A stretch of 12,279 bases of DNA from an uncultured Clostridia bacterium (GCA_937875645.1 CALLXO010000087.1:1-12279), one strand, 5' to 3'; shown: positions 1-7,640, counted from the stretch's first letter. Notes: generated by a model from the letters alone, not told the origin. Program-made: numbers and translations.

Positions 1-2
1 AC

Positions 3-1121
3 AGCAAACAGCGGGAAAAAATTGTAGGCAAGGAAAATGTATTTAATTTTTCTATTGGCAATCCCAGCGTCCCCGCTCCGGAAATCGTAAACAAAACAAT
101 AGCTGATTTGGCTCTCAATTTCAGCAGTATCGAATTGCACGGATATACTTCCGCGCAAGGGGATGAAGAAGTGCGCACAGCTATTTCGCAATATATTAAA
201 ACCCAATACGGCGCTACCATCTCTCCCTCACATATTTATATGACTACTGGCGCGGCGGCAGGGCTTGCAATAAGTTTTAAAGCCTTGTGTGTAGAAGAAG
301 ACGAGATGATAATTTTCGCCCCGTATTTTCCCGAATACCGCGTTTTTGCCTCCGTCAATGGCATTAAGACAGTAGCCGTCAAGCCGTTGGCAAATTTACA
401 GCCCGATTTAGAGGATTTTAAGGCAAAAATAAATGCAAAAACAAAAGCAATTGTTATAAACAGCCCCAATAATCCCAGCGGCGTTATTTACACGGAAGAA
501 ACTATAAAAGAAATTTGCTCTATCTTGACACAAAAGCAAGAGGAATATGGTCATCCTATATATATTATTAGTGATGAGCCATACAGAGAGCTTGTATACG
601 AAGACATAAAAATACCCTATATACTAAATTATTATAACAATGCATTGGTATGTTATTCTTTCAGCAAATCGCTTAGCATACCGGGAGAGCGGATAGGTTA
701 TATCGCTGTTAATCCGGATATGAAAAATTGCGCCGATGTTTATGCCGCTGTATGCGGTGCGGGCAGGGCTTTAGGATATGTATGTGCGCCCAGTTTGTTT
801 CAGCGTGTTGCGGCGAAGTGTTTAGGCAAGGTTGCCGACACAAGCATTTACAAAACCAACAGGGATATCTTATACAATGCCCTTAAGGAATACGGCTTTG
901 ATTGCGTGTATCCCGACGGAGCGTTTTACTTATTTGTAAAAACACCTATTGCCGATGCAGGAGAGTTTTGTGAAAAAGCAAAAAAGTACGAGCTTATGCT
1001 TGTCCCTGCTGACTCTTTTGGTGCGCCGGGTTATGTGCGTATAGCATATTGCGTAACCACACAACAAATTGAGCGGAGTCTCCCTTCCTTTAAAAAACTC
1101 GCGCAGGAATGTAAACAGTAA
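3..1121 (+). CDS. PLP-dependent class I/II aminotransferase, 5' end missing
   Basis: This is an aspartate-aminotransferase-like enzyme (fold type I) that would transfer an amino group between an amino acid and a 2-oxo acid using pyridoxal phosphate in the cytosol. The open frame continues to the left edge, and the residues FSIGNPSVPAP near 48-80 match the usual N-terminal block of the family. The TTG at 108 is therefore not the start; probably some 20-30 residues lie outside the window. Visible motifs, in order, are NSPNNPSG (about 460-483), DEPYRE with the PLP-pyridine Asp at 573-575, SFSKS with the Schiff-base Lys at 666-668, and YVRIAYC with the likely carboxylate-binding Arg at 1038-1040. 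The gene is followed by its own terminator, so it is separate from rarA. Substrate preference cannot be read from the sequence; aspartate, aromatic or branched-chain use are all possible. Confidence 0.93.
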   Translation, partial: SKQREKIVGKENVFNFSIGNPSVPAPEIVNKTIADLALNFSSIELHGYTSAQGDEEVRTAISQYIKTQYGATISPSHIYMTTGAAAGLAISFKALCVEEDEMIIFAPYFPEYRVFASVNGIKTVAVKPLANLQPDLEDFKAKINAKTKAIVINSPNNPSGVIYTEETIKEICSILTQKQEEYGHPIYIISDEPYRELVYEDIKIPYILNYYNNALVCYSFSKSLSIPGERIGYIAVNPDMKNCADVYAAVCGAGRALGYVCAPSLFQRVAAKCLGKVADTSIYKTNRDILYNALKEYGFDCVYPDGAFYLFVKTPIADAGEFCEKAKKYELMLVPADSFGAPGYVRIAYCVTTQQIERSLPSFKKLAQECKQ

Positions 1122-1145
1122 AATACGCTATTAGCTAAAAAAGTA

Positions 1146-1178
1146 AAAATACCGTAGATTTTACGGTATTTTCTTTTA
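1146..1178 (+). terminator. Intrinsic terminator after the aminotransferase gene
   Basis: An 11-bp perfect stem (arms 1146-1156 and 1162-1172) with a 5-nt loop is followed by TTCTTTT-type U-rich sequence. Flanking TTAGCTA and GGCTAA sequences could extend the base of the stem imperfectly. It lies 24 nt after the stop codon. Confidence 0.88.
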
Positions 1179-1247
1179 GGCTAAAAAGGAAAAATACTAT
1201 TTATATATTCGCAAAATAATTCTGAAACAGCGAGAGGTAAAAAAAAG

Positions 1248-1264
1248 TAATTAGAGACTAATTA
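1248..1264. repeat. Perfect 7-bp inverted repeat with 3-nt spacer
   Basis: TAATTAG, AGA, CTAATTA forms a perfect dyad in the 258-bp gap between the aminotransferase gene and rarA, about 80 bp upstream of the rarA promoter -35. It could be an operator or a small AT-rich hairpin. No U-tract follows it, so it is not a terminator. Chance occurrence in such AT-rich DNA is possible. Apart from this, the terminator and the rarA promoter, I see nothing else in the gap. Confidence 0.35.
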
Positions 1265-1344
1265 GCATTAAAAAAATTTCTTCTACTTATTAAACACACC
1301 TCTTTTATTAATCAGTGTTTATTTATTGCATATATTTAAAGTAA

Positions 1345-1373
1345 TTGCAAAGTTGTCTTGTTTGTGATAATAT
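1345..1373 (+). promoter_or_regulatory. Promoter of the rarA operon, directly abutting the ATG
   Basis: A -35 box TTGCAA (1345-1350), a 17-nt spacer and a -10 TAATAT (1368-1373) are seen. An alternative reading is an extended -10, TGTGATAAT (1363-1371). Either places the transcription start at about 1378-1380, that is, on or beside the A of the rarA ATG. No other convincing promoter lies between here and recX. Confidence 0.6.
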
Positions 1374-1379
1374 ATTTTT

Positions 1380-2684
1380 ATGTTTAGTAATGCTGATTTT
1401 AATATGTATGACAATGCAAATGCTGTGCGACCTCTTGCAGAGCGTATGCGCCCTGTTGTGCTAAATGAGTTTATCGGTCAAAATCACATTATTTATCCAA
1501 ACAGCCCTCTTTTTATTGCAATAAAAAACGACAAATTAGGCAGTAGTATTTTTTGGGGGCCGCCAGGTACTGGCAAAACCACCCTTGCTGGTATTGTTGC
1601 TAATTCTACCGAGGGTGCATTTGTTAAACTGAACGCCGTTACCAGCGGCGTTGCGGACGCCAAAAAAGTCATTGAGGAAGCGGCAAAGAGACGCACGCTT
1701 TACGGCAAAAAAACCTATTTAATGTTAGACGAATGTCACCGCTGGAGCAAAGCTCAAAGTGATTGTGTGCTAAAGGCTATTGAGGAAGGCACAATAATTT
1801 TTATAGGCAGTACAACAGAAAATCCTTATTATTCTATGACGCCGGCAATAGTTTCCCGCTGCCGAGTTTACGAATTTTATGCCCTTTTAGAGCATGACAT
1901 AGTCAGCGGTTTAAAGCGTGCTATTGTCAGTCCCAACGGACTAAAAGACTTAAAGGTGATTGCTGATGACGAGGTATTAAGCTACGTTGCTTCCTTTTGC
2001 GGCGGCGATATGCGTAACGCCTACAATGCTCTTGAGCTTGCGGCAATTACCGCTAACACAAGCGAAAAAGGGATACAATTAACGCAAGAATCTGTGCGCA
2101 ACGCTATGCAGACAAAACCTTTAAGCGTGGACAAACAAAGCTATTATGACATGATATCCGCTTTTATCAAAAGCATGCGGGGCAGTGATGCCGATGCTTC
2201 TTTGTTTTGGTTTTGCAGACTTATCGAAAGCGGTTGCGACCCAATGCTGCTTGCCCGCCGTATAAGCATATGTGCGGCGGAGGACGTAGGGTTAGCCGAT
2301 CCGATGGCATTGGTAGTGGCTTCTTCGGCGATGGAAATATTTAAAAACATAGGACTGCCCGAAGGGCGCATACCGTTAACGCAAGCTATTTTATATATTG
2401 CAAACGCACCTAAATCAAACAGTTGTGTTGAGGCGTTGGAAAATGCAACAGCCGCCGCAAGGGAGTTTGTTACGGCAAGAGTGCCAACGCATCTTATGGA
2501 CCAATCGCATCAGCGTAGCACGGGCGAAAAGTTAGGGGGTTATAAATATCCTCATAATTACGGCGGATATGTTTTACAGCAATATTTACCGGAGGGCTTG
2601 ACGGAGGAGATTTTTTACCGACCTACCGGCAACGGTTTAGACACAGGTAACAAAAACCCCAAAAAACCAAAACTTAAAGAATAG
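1380..2684 (+). CDS. rarA: Replication-associated recombination protein A (RarA/MgsA), AAA+ ATPase
   Basis: RarA is a homotetrameric clamp-loader-like ATPase that acts at stalled replication forks and single-strand/duplex junctions. The 434 residues match the family's usual length. Visible elements are the N-terminal PLAERMRP block (residues 18-25), Walker A GPPGTGKTT (60-68), Walker B with D117-E118, sensor 1 GSTTENP (143-149) with SRCR just after it (Arg160 is the probable arginine finger), then the tetramerisation and C-terminal region: IKSMRGSDADA, EDVGLADP, LAPKSN-like APKSN and YKYPHNYGGYV. Walker B reads DECHRW where most RarA proteins have DEIHRF, a mild divergence. The start at 1380 fits the family's N-terminal length, but no Shine-Dalgarno sequence precedes it and the promoter abuts the ATG, so the message may be leaderless. 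It is the first gene of a six-gene operon, 31 nt ahead of the ABC ATPase gene. Confidence 0.95.
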   Translation: MFSNADFNMYDNANAVRPLAERMRPVVLNEFIGQNHIIYPNSPLFIAIKNDKLGSSIFWGPPGTGKTTLAGIVANSTEGAFVKLNAVTSGVADAKKVIEEAAKRRTLYGKKTYLMLDECHRWSKAQSDCVLKAIEEGTIIFIGSTTENPYYSMTPAIVSRCRVYEFYALLEHDIVSGLKRAIVSPNGLKDLKVIADDEVLSYVASFCGGDMRNAYNALELAAITANTSEKGIQLTQESVRNAMQTKPLSVDKQSYYDMISAFIKSMRGSDADASLFWFCRLIESGCDPMLLARRISICAAEDVGLADPMALVVASSAMEIFKNIGLPEGRIPLTQAILYIANAPKSNSCVEALENATAAAREFVTARVPTHLMDQSHQRSTGEKLGGYKYPHNYGGYVLQQYLPEGLTEEIFYRPTGNGLDTGNKNPKKPKLKE

Positions 2685-2705
2685 TAAAAATTATACTCAA
2701 AAAAT

Positions 2706-2712
2706 GGGAGAG
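2706..2712 (+). promoter_or_regulatory. Ribosome binding site that sets the ABC ATPase start
   Basis: GGGAGAG lies 3-5 nt before the ATG at 2716. The in-frame ATG at 2704 overlaps this site and has no site of its own, so 2716 is the better start. Confidence 0.75.
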
Positions 2713-2715
2713 AAT

Positions 2716-3438
2716 ATGCTAAAACTTATTGGATTGTCAAAGGAATACAAAAACAGCGGCACCTTAGCGGTTAATAACCTTAACCTTGAGGTTAAAGAAG
2801 GAGAAATCTTTGGTTTTTTAGGACCAAACGGCGCAGGCAAAAGCACAACAATTAAAATGATTGTGTCAATTTTGACACCTACAAGTGGCGGGATAGAGGT
2901 AAACGGTTTAGACCTTACGAAAAACCGCGACCAAGTCAAAAAGTTAATAGGTTATGTCAGCGACGACCACGCCGTCCCCGAAAAGCTAACAGGGAGAGAA
3001 TATCTTAATTTTATGGGCATTATGTATGATGTGCCGGTAGAACAAATTAAAGAGAGTGCGGAAAAATATCTCGAACTGTTTGAACTTACAAAAGATGCAG
3101 ACAAGCAAATTGCAACATACAGTCACGGTATGAAACAAAAAATTGTTACCATTGGCGCAATATTGCACAAACCCAAGCTATGGATATTAGACGAGCCGCT
3201 GACAGGACTAGACCCTAAATCAGCATATCAATTAAAACAACTAATGCACCAGCATGTCAGAGAGGGCAATACGGTGTTTTTCAGCAGCCACGTGATTGAT
3301 GTTGTGGAAAAGCTTTGTGACCGTATAGCAATTATCAGCAAAGGAAAGCTTGTTGCGGTAGATACTCTTGACAGATTACGCAAGAATGCAAATGAATCGT
3401 TGGAAGAGGTATTTTTAAACCTCACAACGCTGTCTTAG
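2716..3438 (+). CDS. ABC transporter ATP-binding protein (ABC-2 exporter type)
   Basis: This is the cytosolic nucleotide-binding subunit of an exporter whose membrane partner is the next gene, 8 nt downstream. The protein has 240 residues counted from the ATG at 2716, chosen because the Shine-Dalgarno sequence sits between the two candidate ATGs. Motifs are Walker A GPNGAGKST (36-44), a Q-loop region GYVSDDHAVPEKLTG (79-93) where Asp stands at the Gln position as in many ABC-2-type ATPases, a degenerate signature YSHGMKQK (135-142), Walker B WILDEP (156-161), the D-loop GLDP (164-167) and the H-loop His192 in SSH. One ATPase gene implies a homodimer. The substrate is unknown. The stop codon TAG overlaps the AGGAGG of the permease gene, which suggests translational coupling. 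Confidence 0.93.
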   Translation: MLKLIGLSKEYKNSGTLAVNNLNLEVKEGEIFGFLGPNGAGKSTTIKMIVSILTPTSGGIEVNGLDLTKNRDQVKKLIGYVSDDHAVPEKLTGREYLNFMGIMYDVPVEQIKESAEKYLELFELTKDADKQIATYSHGMKQKIVTIGAILHKPKLWILDEPLTGLDPKSAYQLKQLMHQHVREGNTVFFSSHVIDVVEKLCDRIAIISKGKLVAVDTLDRLRKNANESLEEVFLNLTTLS

Positions 3439-3442
3439 GAGG
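3437..3442 (+). promoter_or_regulatory. Consensus Shine-Dalgarno for the permease GTG start
   Basis: A full AGGAGG lies 4 nt before GTG at 3447 and overlaps the stop codon of the ATPase gene (3436-3438). An ATG at 3445 overlaps the GTG but is in another frame, so the GTG is used. Confidence 0.75.
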
Positions 3443-3446
3443 CAAT

Positions 3447-5084
3447 GTGGTTAAATTTAACGCTCTATTTAAATATTTTTGGCGGCAGCATTTTCGTTTC
3501 AGCAAATACAAAGCTGACGGCACAAAAAACAGAAGTTGGATTGCTATAATCATTTTAGGCGCATATTTTGGCTTTATATTTGTTTCCGCTGCTTTTATGT
3601 TTTATGCGTTAGGTGTTTTTTGCGCCCAACAGACTTTTTTTAAAGCAGAAAGCATTATTTCTCTCCTTTATACGTTAGGTCAAACATTGGTATTGTTTTT
3701 TGGATTAACTACCATAATAAACACTATTTATACCAATAATGACGCAAGTCAATTGCTACCGTTGCCCATTTCGGGCGGGAAGATTTTTACCGCAAGATTA
3801 CTGCTGGTATACGTGCATGAAATACTTTTTGCCGTCGCAGCAATATTGTTTTTAGTACTGCCTTTTGGTATAGGTTATGGCTTAAATATTGGCTTTTATT
3901 TGGGATTATTGCCCATGATGCTGATATTGCCCATTTTGCCGCTGACTATAGGTTGCTTAATTGCAATACCTATCTCTTACTTAATAACCTTATTAAAAGG
4001 TAAAGGCTTTTGGGGCTTGTTATTTTATCTTTTGTTATTTGGCGGTTTGTTTGTACTATTTTACTATATTATAGGTAAGTCTATGACCTTTGGCGAAACA
4101 GAGCAAACAGCGCAACTTTTAAATGATATACTCGAAAGCTTTTCCAATGGGGGCAAAAACTTGTATCCCAATATTTGGTTAGGGAAAGCTATTATCGGCA
4201 AAGAGGTAGGAGATGTACTAATTAATATTCTTTTATTTTTGGCAACTAATGGAGCATTGTTTGTGCTGATGCTTTTAATTGCAAGCGCTTGGTACAAAAA
4301 AACCTTAACACGTCAGTTAGAAAATCCTACTGCCAGCGTATTTAATAAATCTGATTTTAAGAGTCAAGGGAAATTAAAAACATTATTGTCCGTTGATTTT
4401 AAAAACATTTTTAGAGACAATAAATTAGGTTTATACTGTTTATTTGGAGTAATAATTGTTCCTGTGGTAGTAGGCTTTATGTCTTATGTATATGGACGAG
4501 TTCCCGAAGCTGAGATTGGTTCTTTTAATCAGGTATATTTTTTATTCATCTTCCTAATATTAGGAAGCAACGTAATGGCAACAGGTGCAATAAGCCGAGA
4601 TAGGCATATGTTTTATATATATAAATATATGCCAATAGAGGGAAAAACATATGCAGAATCAAAGGTTATCGCTTCTTTAATTGTCAATGCTGTTATAATT
4701 TTATTAAGCCTTGTTGTTATGGTTGCTTTTAGTATGATAAGCATTTTGGAAGCGTTAAATATGTTTGTTGTGCTTATTTTGCTTACTTACGGCAACAGCA
4801 ATTTGCAGATTATTTTAGACTTTAAAAATCCTCGTCTAAAATGGAACAATATACAGGAAGGTTTAAAAAACAACAGCTCTTCCTTGTGGAGTTTATTATT
4901 GAGTGTAGTGTTTGCTACTGTTTTTGCAGTATTATTGATGGGCGGATCGGCAATAGACCCCACATCACATCTTTTTACCATTCTAGCTTGGGTAATAATA
5001 TATGTGATTGTATTGGTATTTGCTTTTATAACACAAAATCTGTTGACAAAGAAATCGCAAAAATATATGGAAACGGTAGAATAA
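3447..5084 (+). CDS. Large ABC-2-type exporter permease
   Basis: This 545-residue polytopic membrane protein is the probable partner of the preceding ATPase. I count about 12 hydrophobic segments: near residues 30-60 (long, perhaps two), 70-95, 115-145, 150-183, 188-210, 258-283, 328-350, 363-383, 408-450 (two), 478-502 and 508-534. The soluble region around 285-325 is polar. The segment AISRDRHMFYIYKYMPIEGK (about 381-400) resembles the ISREG...LKSLPIS cytoplasmic element found in the putative ABC exporter family of Bacillota. The length is about twice that of simple ABC-2 permeases, as expected for that family. The start is GTG, supported by a perfect AGGAGG. The transported substrate cannot be inferred from sequence or neighbours. 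Confidence 0.88.
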   Translation: MVKFNALFKYFWRQHFRFSKYKADGTKNRSWIAIIILGAYFGFIFVSAAFMFYALGVFCAQQTFFKAESIISLLYTLGQTLVLFFGLTTIINTIYTNNDASQLLPLPISGGKIFTARLLLVYVHEILFAVAAILFLVLPFGIGYGLNIGFYLGLLPMMLILPILPLTIGCLIAIPISYLITLLKGKGFWGLLFYLLLFGGLFVLFYYIIGKSMTFGETEQTAQLLNDILESFSNGGKNLYPNIWLGKAIIGKEVGDVLINILLFLATNGALFVLMLLIASAWYKKTLTRQLENPTASVFNKSDFKSQGKLKTLLSVDFKNIFRDNKLGLYCLFGVIIVPVVVGFMSYVYGRVPEAEIGSFNQVYFLFIFLILGSNVMATGAISRDRHMFYIYKYMPIEGKTYAESKVIASLIVNAVIILLSLVVMVAFSMISILEALNMFVVLILLTYGNSNLQIILDFKNPRLKWNNIQEGLKNNSSSLWSLLLSVVFATVFAVLLMGGSAIDPTSHLFTILAWVIIYVIVLVFAFITQNLLTKKSQKYMETVE

Positions 5085-5114
5085 AAGCAGTTTGGTTAGA
5101 CAATATGAAGATAC

Positions 5115-5120
5115 AGGAGA
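5115..5120 (+). promoter_or_regulatory. Ribosome binding site that sets the tyrS start
   Basis: AGGAGA lies 5 nt before the ATG at 5126. The in-frame ATG at 5105 and frames extending back into the permease gene have no such site. Confidence 0.75.
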
Positions 5121-5125
5121 AATTT

Positions 5126-6316
5126 ATGGCAGCAAAAAATGTAATGGATACTCTGAGAGAAAGAGGCTTTATCAAACAAATTGTATATGAGGAAGAATTA
5201 TATAAGTTATTAGGAAACGAGTCAGTCACCTTCTATATAGGTTTTGACCCTACTGCGGACAGCTTGCACGTCGGGCATTTTATGCAGCTTAAAATTATGG
5301 CGCATATGCAGCGGGCAGGACACCGCCCTATTGCGCTTATTGGCGGCGGAACGGCACTTGTAGGCGACCCGTCAGGTAGGACGGATATGCGTTCGATTTT
5401 GACTTGTGACACGGTAGGCAGTTATTGCGAATGCTTCCAAAGGCAAATGCAAAAATTTGTTGACTTTAGTGACAACAAAGCAATTATAGTAAACAATGCA
5501 GAGTGGCTTACTCATTTAAATTACATTGATTTTTTACGGGAGGTGGGCACTTGTTTTTCCGTTAACAAAATGCTTACCGCAGAGTGTTTCAAAAACCGTC
5601 TCGAAAAAGGCTTGTCCTTTTTAGAGTTTAATTATATGCTGATGCAAAGCTATGATTTTTTGGTGTTGCTTAGGCGTTACGGTTGCTTGCTTCAATTAGG
5701 CGGTGACGATCAATGGAACAATATGTTAGGCGGCGTAGATTTAATAAGACGGAAGGAACAAAAAGATGCTTATGCCATGACTTTTTCTCTCTTGACAACA
5801 AGTGACGGCATAAAAATGGGCAAAACTGCTAAAGGTGCGGTTTGGCTTTCCGCTCAAAAGACTTCTCCCTATGAGTTTTTTCAATATTGGCGCAACATCA
5901 GCGACTTAGATACGGAAAAATGCCTTAAGCTTTTAACTTTCGTTGAGCTGGAGGAAATAAATGAGTTGTGCCGTCATCTTGACGAGCGTATGAACGAAGC
6001 TAAAGTAAGGTTAGCGTACGAAGTAACTGCACTTGTCCATGGAAAAGATATAGCCGAAAAGGTAAAAGCTCAGGCGGAAGCGGCATTCAGCAATAACATT
6101 GAGGAAATGCGACAGACAAGCGTATTGTCAGACAATATTATTGATGTACTGGTTGAAGTTGGTTTTGCTAAAAGCAAGAGCGAAGCGAGGCGGCTTATTG
6201 ACGGCGGCGGAGTGTCTGTGGACGAAAGCAAAGTAAACTCTTACGATTTTATTTTACCTAAGGAATTTGTCCTACACAAGGGTAAAAAAGCGCATATAAA
6301 GGTTATAAGAAAATGA
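5126..6316 (+). CDS. tyrS: Tyrosine--tRNA ligase
   Basis: The enzyme charges tRNA-Tyr with tyrosine using ATP in the cytosol. From the ATG at 5126 it has 396 residues, normal for a bacterial TyrS. The class I catalytic domain shows YIGFDPTADSLHVGH, with the HIGH-type motif HVGH at residues 48-51, then GGDDQWNNM, and the KMSKS-type motif as KMGKT at 230-234. An S4-type RNA-binding domain occupies about 335-396 (SKSEARRLIDGGGVSV). The frame stays open upstream into the permease gene, but that extension is an out-of-frame overlap with real coding sequence and does not resemble TyrS. The gene follows the permease by 41 nt, which leaves no room for a T-box leader, so expression probably depends on the operon promoter. 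It overlaps the next gene by 4 nt (ATGA). Confidence 0.96.
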   Translation: MAAKNVMDTLRERGFIKQIVYEEELYKLLGNESVTFYIGFDPTADSLHVGHFMQLKIMAHMQRAGHRPIALIGGGTALVGDPSGRTDMRSILTCDTVGSYCECFQRQMQKFVDFSDNKAIIVNNAEWLTHLNYIDFLREVGTCFSVNKMLTAECFKNRLEKGLSFLEFNYMLMQSYDFLVLLRRYGCLLQLGGDDQWNNMLGGVDLIRRKEQKDAYAMTFSLLTTSDGIKMGKTAKGAVWLSAQKTSPYEFFQYWRNISDLDTEKCLKLLTFVELEEINELCRHLDERMNEAKVRLAYEVTALVHGKDIAEKVKAQAEAAFSNNIEEMRQTSVLSDNIIDVLVEVGFAKSKSEARRLIDGGGVSVDESKVNSYDFILPKEFVLHKGKKAHIKVIRK

Positions 6317-6933
6317 CGGACTTTGTCCAATATACATTACCAAAAGAAGTTTTTTTAGAGGAAACGGTAGTTAAAAAATCACGTTTTATTGCTTATGCAA
6401 CTTGCATAAAAAACGCTGACCAAGCAAAGGATTTTGTGGCGGGGATCAAAAAAAAGCATTTTGATGCCACTCACAACTGTTATGCGTATGTTATAAAAGA
6501 TACAATGAAGTTTTTTGACGATGGCGAACCCAACGGCACAGCAGGGAAGCCCATTTTAAACGCAATCATTTCCAAAAACTTAATTGATACTGTTATTGTG
6601 GTGACAAGGTATTTTGGCGGTGTAAAATTAGGCGCGGGAGGGTTAAGTAGAGCATACGGCAATGCTGCGTTAAATGTAATAGGCATTATACCGTTGGTAA
6701 AGTTAAGCAATTGCATCGATTTAGAAATTATTGCTCCTTACACCTTTTCCGACATAATAATTTCCGTTATAAAAAAATTCAATTTTCGTTACCAAAGTTT
6801 TTATGAAGCAGATGTGACTTTTAAAGTTATAACAACGGCGGAAAAGTGCCAACAAATTATTTCCGCTGTGCTTGATGCTACCAATGGCAAGGTAAGTATA
6901 AAGGAAGGACAGCCTTACATAGGCGAAATTTAA
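6313..6933 (+). CDS. YigZ/IMPACT (UPF0029) family protein
   Basis: The 206-residue protein belongs to the conserved IMPACT/YigZ family. Its eukaryotic members modulate the Gcn2 stress response; the bacterial role is not settled. The N-terminal IMPACT domain carries VVKKSRFIA (19-27), THNCYAY (53-59), FDDGEPNGTAGKP (68-80) and VTRYFGGVKLGAGGLSRAYG (97-116). The C-terminal part (about 140-206) matches the small ferredoxin-like UPF0029 domain in position and length. Its ATG overlaps the tyrS stop by 4 nt and its stop shares one base with the recX ATG, which suggests translational coupling. Family membership is clear; function is not. Confidence 0.93.
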   Translation: MTDFVQYTLPKEVFLEETVVKKSRFIAYATCIKNADQAKDFVAGIKKKHFDATHNCYAYVIKDTMKFFDDGEPNGTAGKPILNAIISKNLIDTVIVVTRYFGGVKLGAGGLSRAYGNAALNVIGIIPLVKLSNCIDLEIIAPYTFSDIIISVIKKFNFRYQSFYEADVTFKVITTAEKCQQIISAVLDATNGKVSIKEGQPYIGEI

Positions 6934-7553
6934 TGATTACCTCTTTAGAGATACAAAAACGTAACAAAAATAAAGTAAACTTATATATAGATGGGGAATA
7001 TAGGTGCGCTCTAACTGCGGAGAGCGTAGTAAGTGCACGTTTAAAAATCGGTCAGGAGCTGACAGAGGGACAGTTAAAGGATATTTTAGAGGGTAGCGAA
7101 ACGCAAATAGCTTTTGATAAATCTCTAAATTACATAAGTAGAAGCATGAAGACAATTAAGCAAGTTGCAGATTATTTAAAGAGAAAAGGATTTGAAGAAA
7201 GTGTAATTGTTAAAGCTATTGACAAGCTAAAAAATTATAAATATGTAGATGACGAACTTTATGCGTCAATGTATGTAGAAAGCCAAAAGGGGAGTAAAGG
7301 AGAAATAAGATTAAAGCAGGAATTATTGCTTAAGGGAGTAGATAAAGAGATTATCCAAACAAAACTAAGTAATTTAGACCAGCAGGACAGCTTATTGGCT
7401 GCAAAAAAAACAGCGCAAAAATTTATAAAAAATAAACAGCAGGACGAAAAACTTAAGCTAAAACTATACCGGCACTTACTTTCCCGAGGGTTTGATTACG
7501 AAACGGTAAACAGTGTTGCAAATTTGTTAGACAGCGGTATGCTGACTGAATAA
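6933..7553 (+). CDS. recX: RecX family regulatory protein
   Basis: RecX binds RecA filaments and limits RecA activity. The 206 residues begin with a region of about 55 residues typical of Gram-positive RecX (VNLYIDGEYRCAL, LKIGQELTE), followed by three-helix repeats. The first contains ALNYISRSMKT-like SLNYISRSMKT and VADYLKRKGF. The second contains the hallmark YVDDELYASMYVE. The C-terminal repeat includes KLYRHLLSRGFDYETV. recA is not in the window. The gene is last in the rarA operon, so two genes acting on recombination and fork repair (rarA and recX) flank it. A strong hairpin follows 11 nt after the stop. Confidence 0.92.
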   Translation: MITSLEIQKRNKNKVNLYIDGEYRCALTAESVVSARLKIGQELTEGQLKDILEGSETQIAFDKSLNYISRSMKTIKQVADYLKRKGFEESVIVKAIDKLKNYKYVDDELYASMYVESQKGSKGEIRLKQELLLKGVDKEIIQTKLSNLDQQDSLLAAKKTAQKFIKNKQQDEKLKLKLYRHLLSRGFDYETVNSVANLLDSGMLTE

Positions 7554-7564
7554 CAAAAAGATAA

Positions 7565-7590
7565 GGGGGTCGCTAAAAAAAGCGACCCCC
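7565..7590. terminator. Shared hairpin between recX and mazF, oriented better for mazF
   Basis: A perfect 10-bp GC-rich stem (GGGGGTCGCT and AGCGACCCCC) encloses a six-base A loop. Downstream on the plus strand there is no T-run (TAAGTGGG). On the minus strand the stem is followed by TTATCTTTTTGTT. It is therefore a convincing intrinsic terminator for mazF and only a possible one for the recX operon, where it may stabilise the 3' end instead. Confidence 0.82.
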
Positions 7591-7640
7591 TAAGTGGGTA
7601 ACGGATGGGGAAGATGCACAAGCTTTTTCTTTGGTAGGTA

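Noticed and set aside
108..110. TTG as the aminotransferase start
   Set aside because: The frame is open to the left edge and encodes a typical family N-terminal block (SIGNPSVPAP) before this codon.
5043..5071. Perfect -35 hexamer TTGACA at the end of the permease gene, as an internal tyrS promoter
   Set aside because: The matching -10 is poor at 17-nt spacing (TATGGA), and the better TATATG is only 15 nt away. It lies in coding sequence and the evidence is too weak.
4841..5125. N-terminal extension of the tyrS frame, which would give a 491-residue protein
   Set aside because: It overlaps the permease gene out of frame, is Cys- and Ile-rich with no TyrS similarity, and a good ribosome binding site serves the ATG at 5126.
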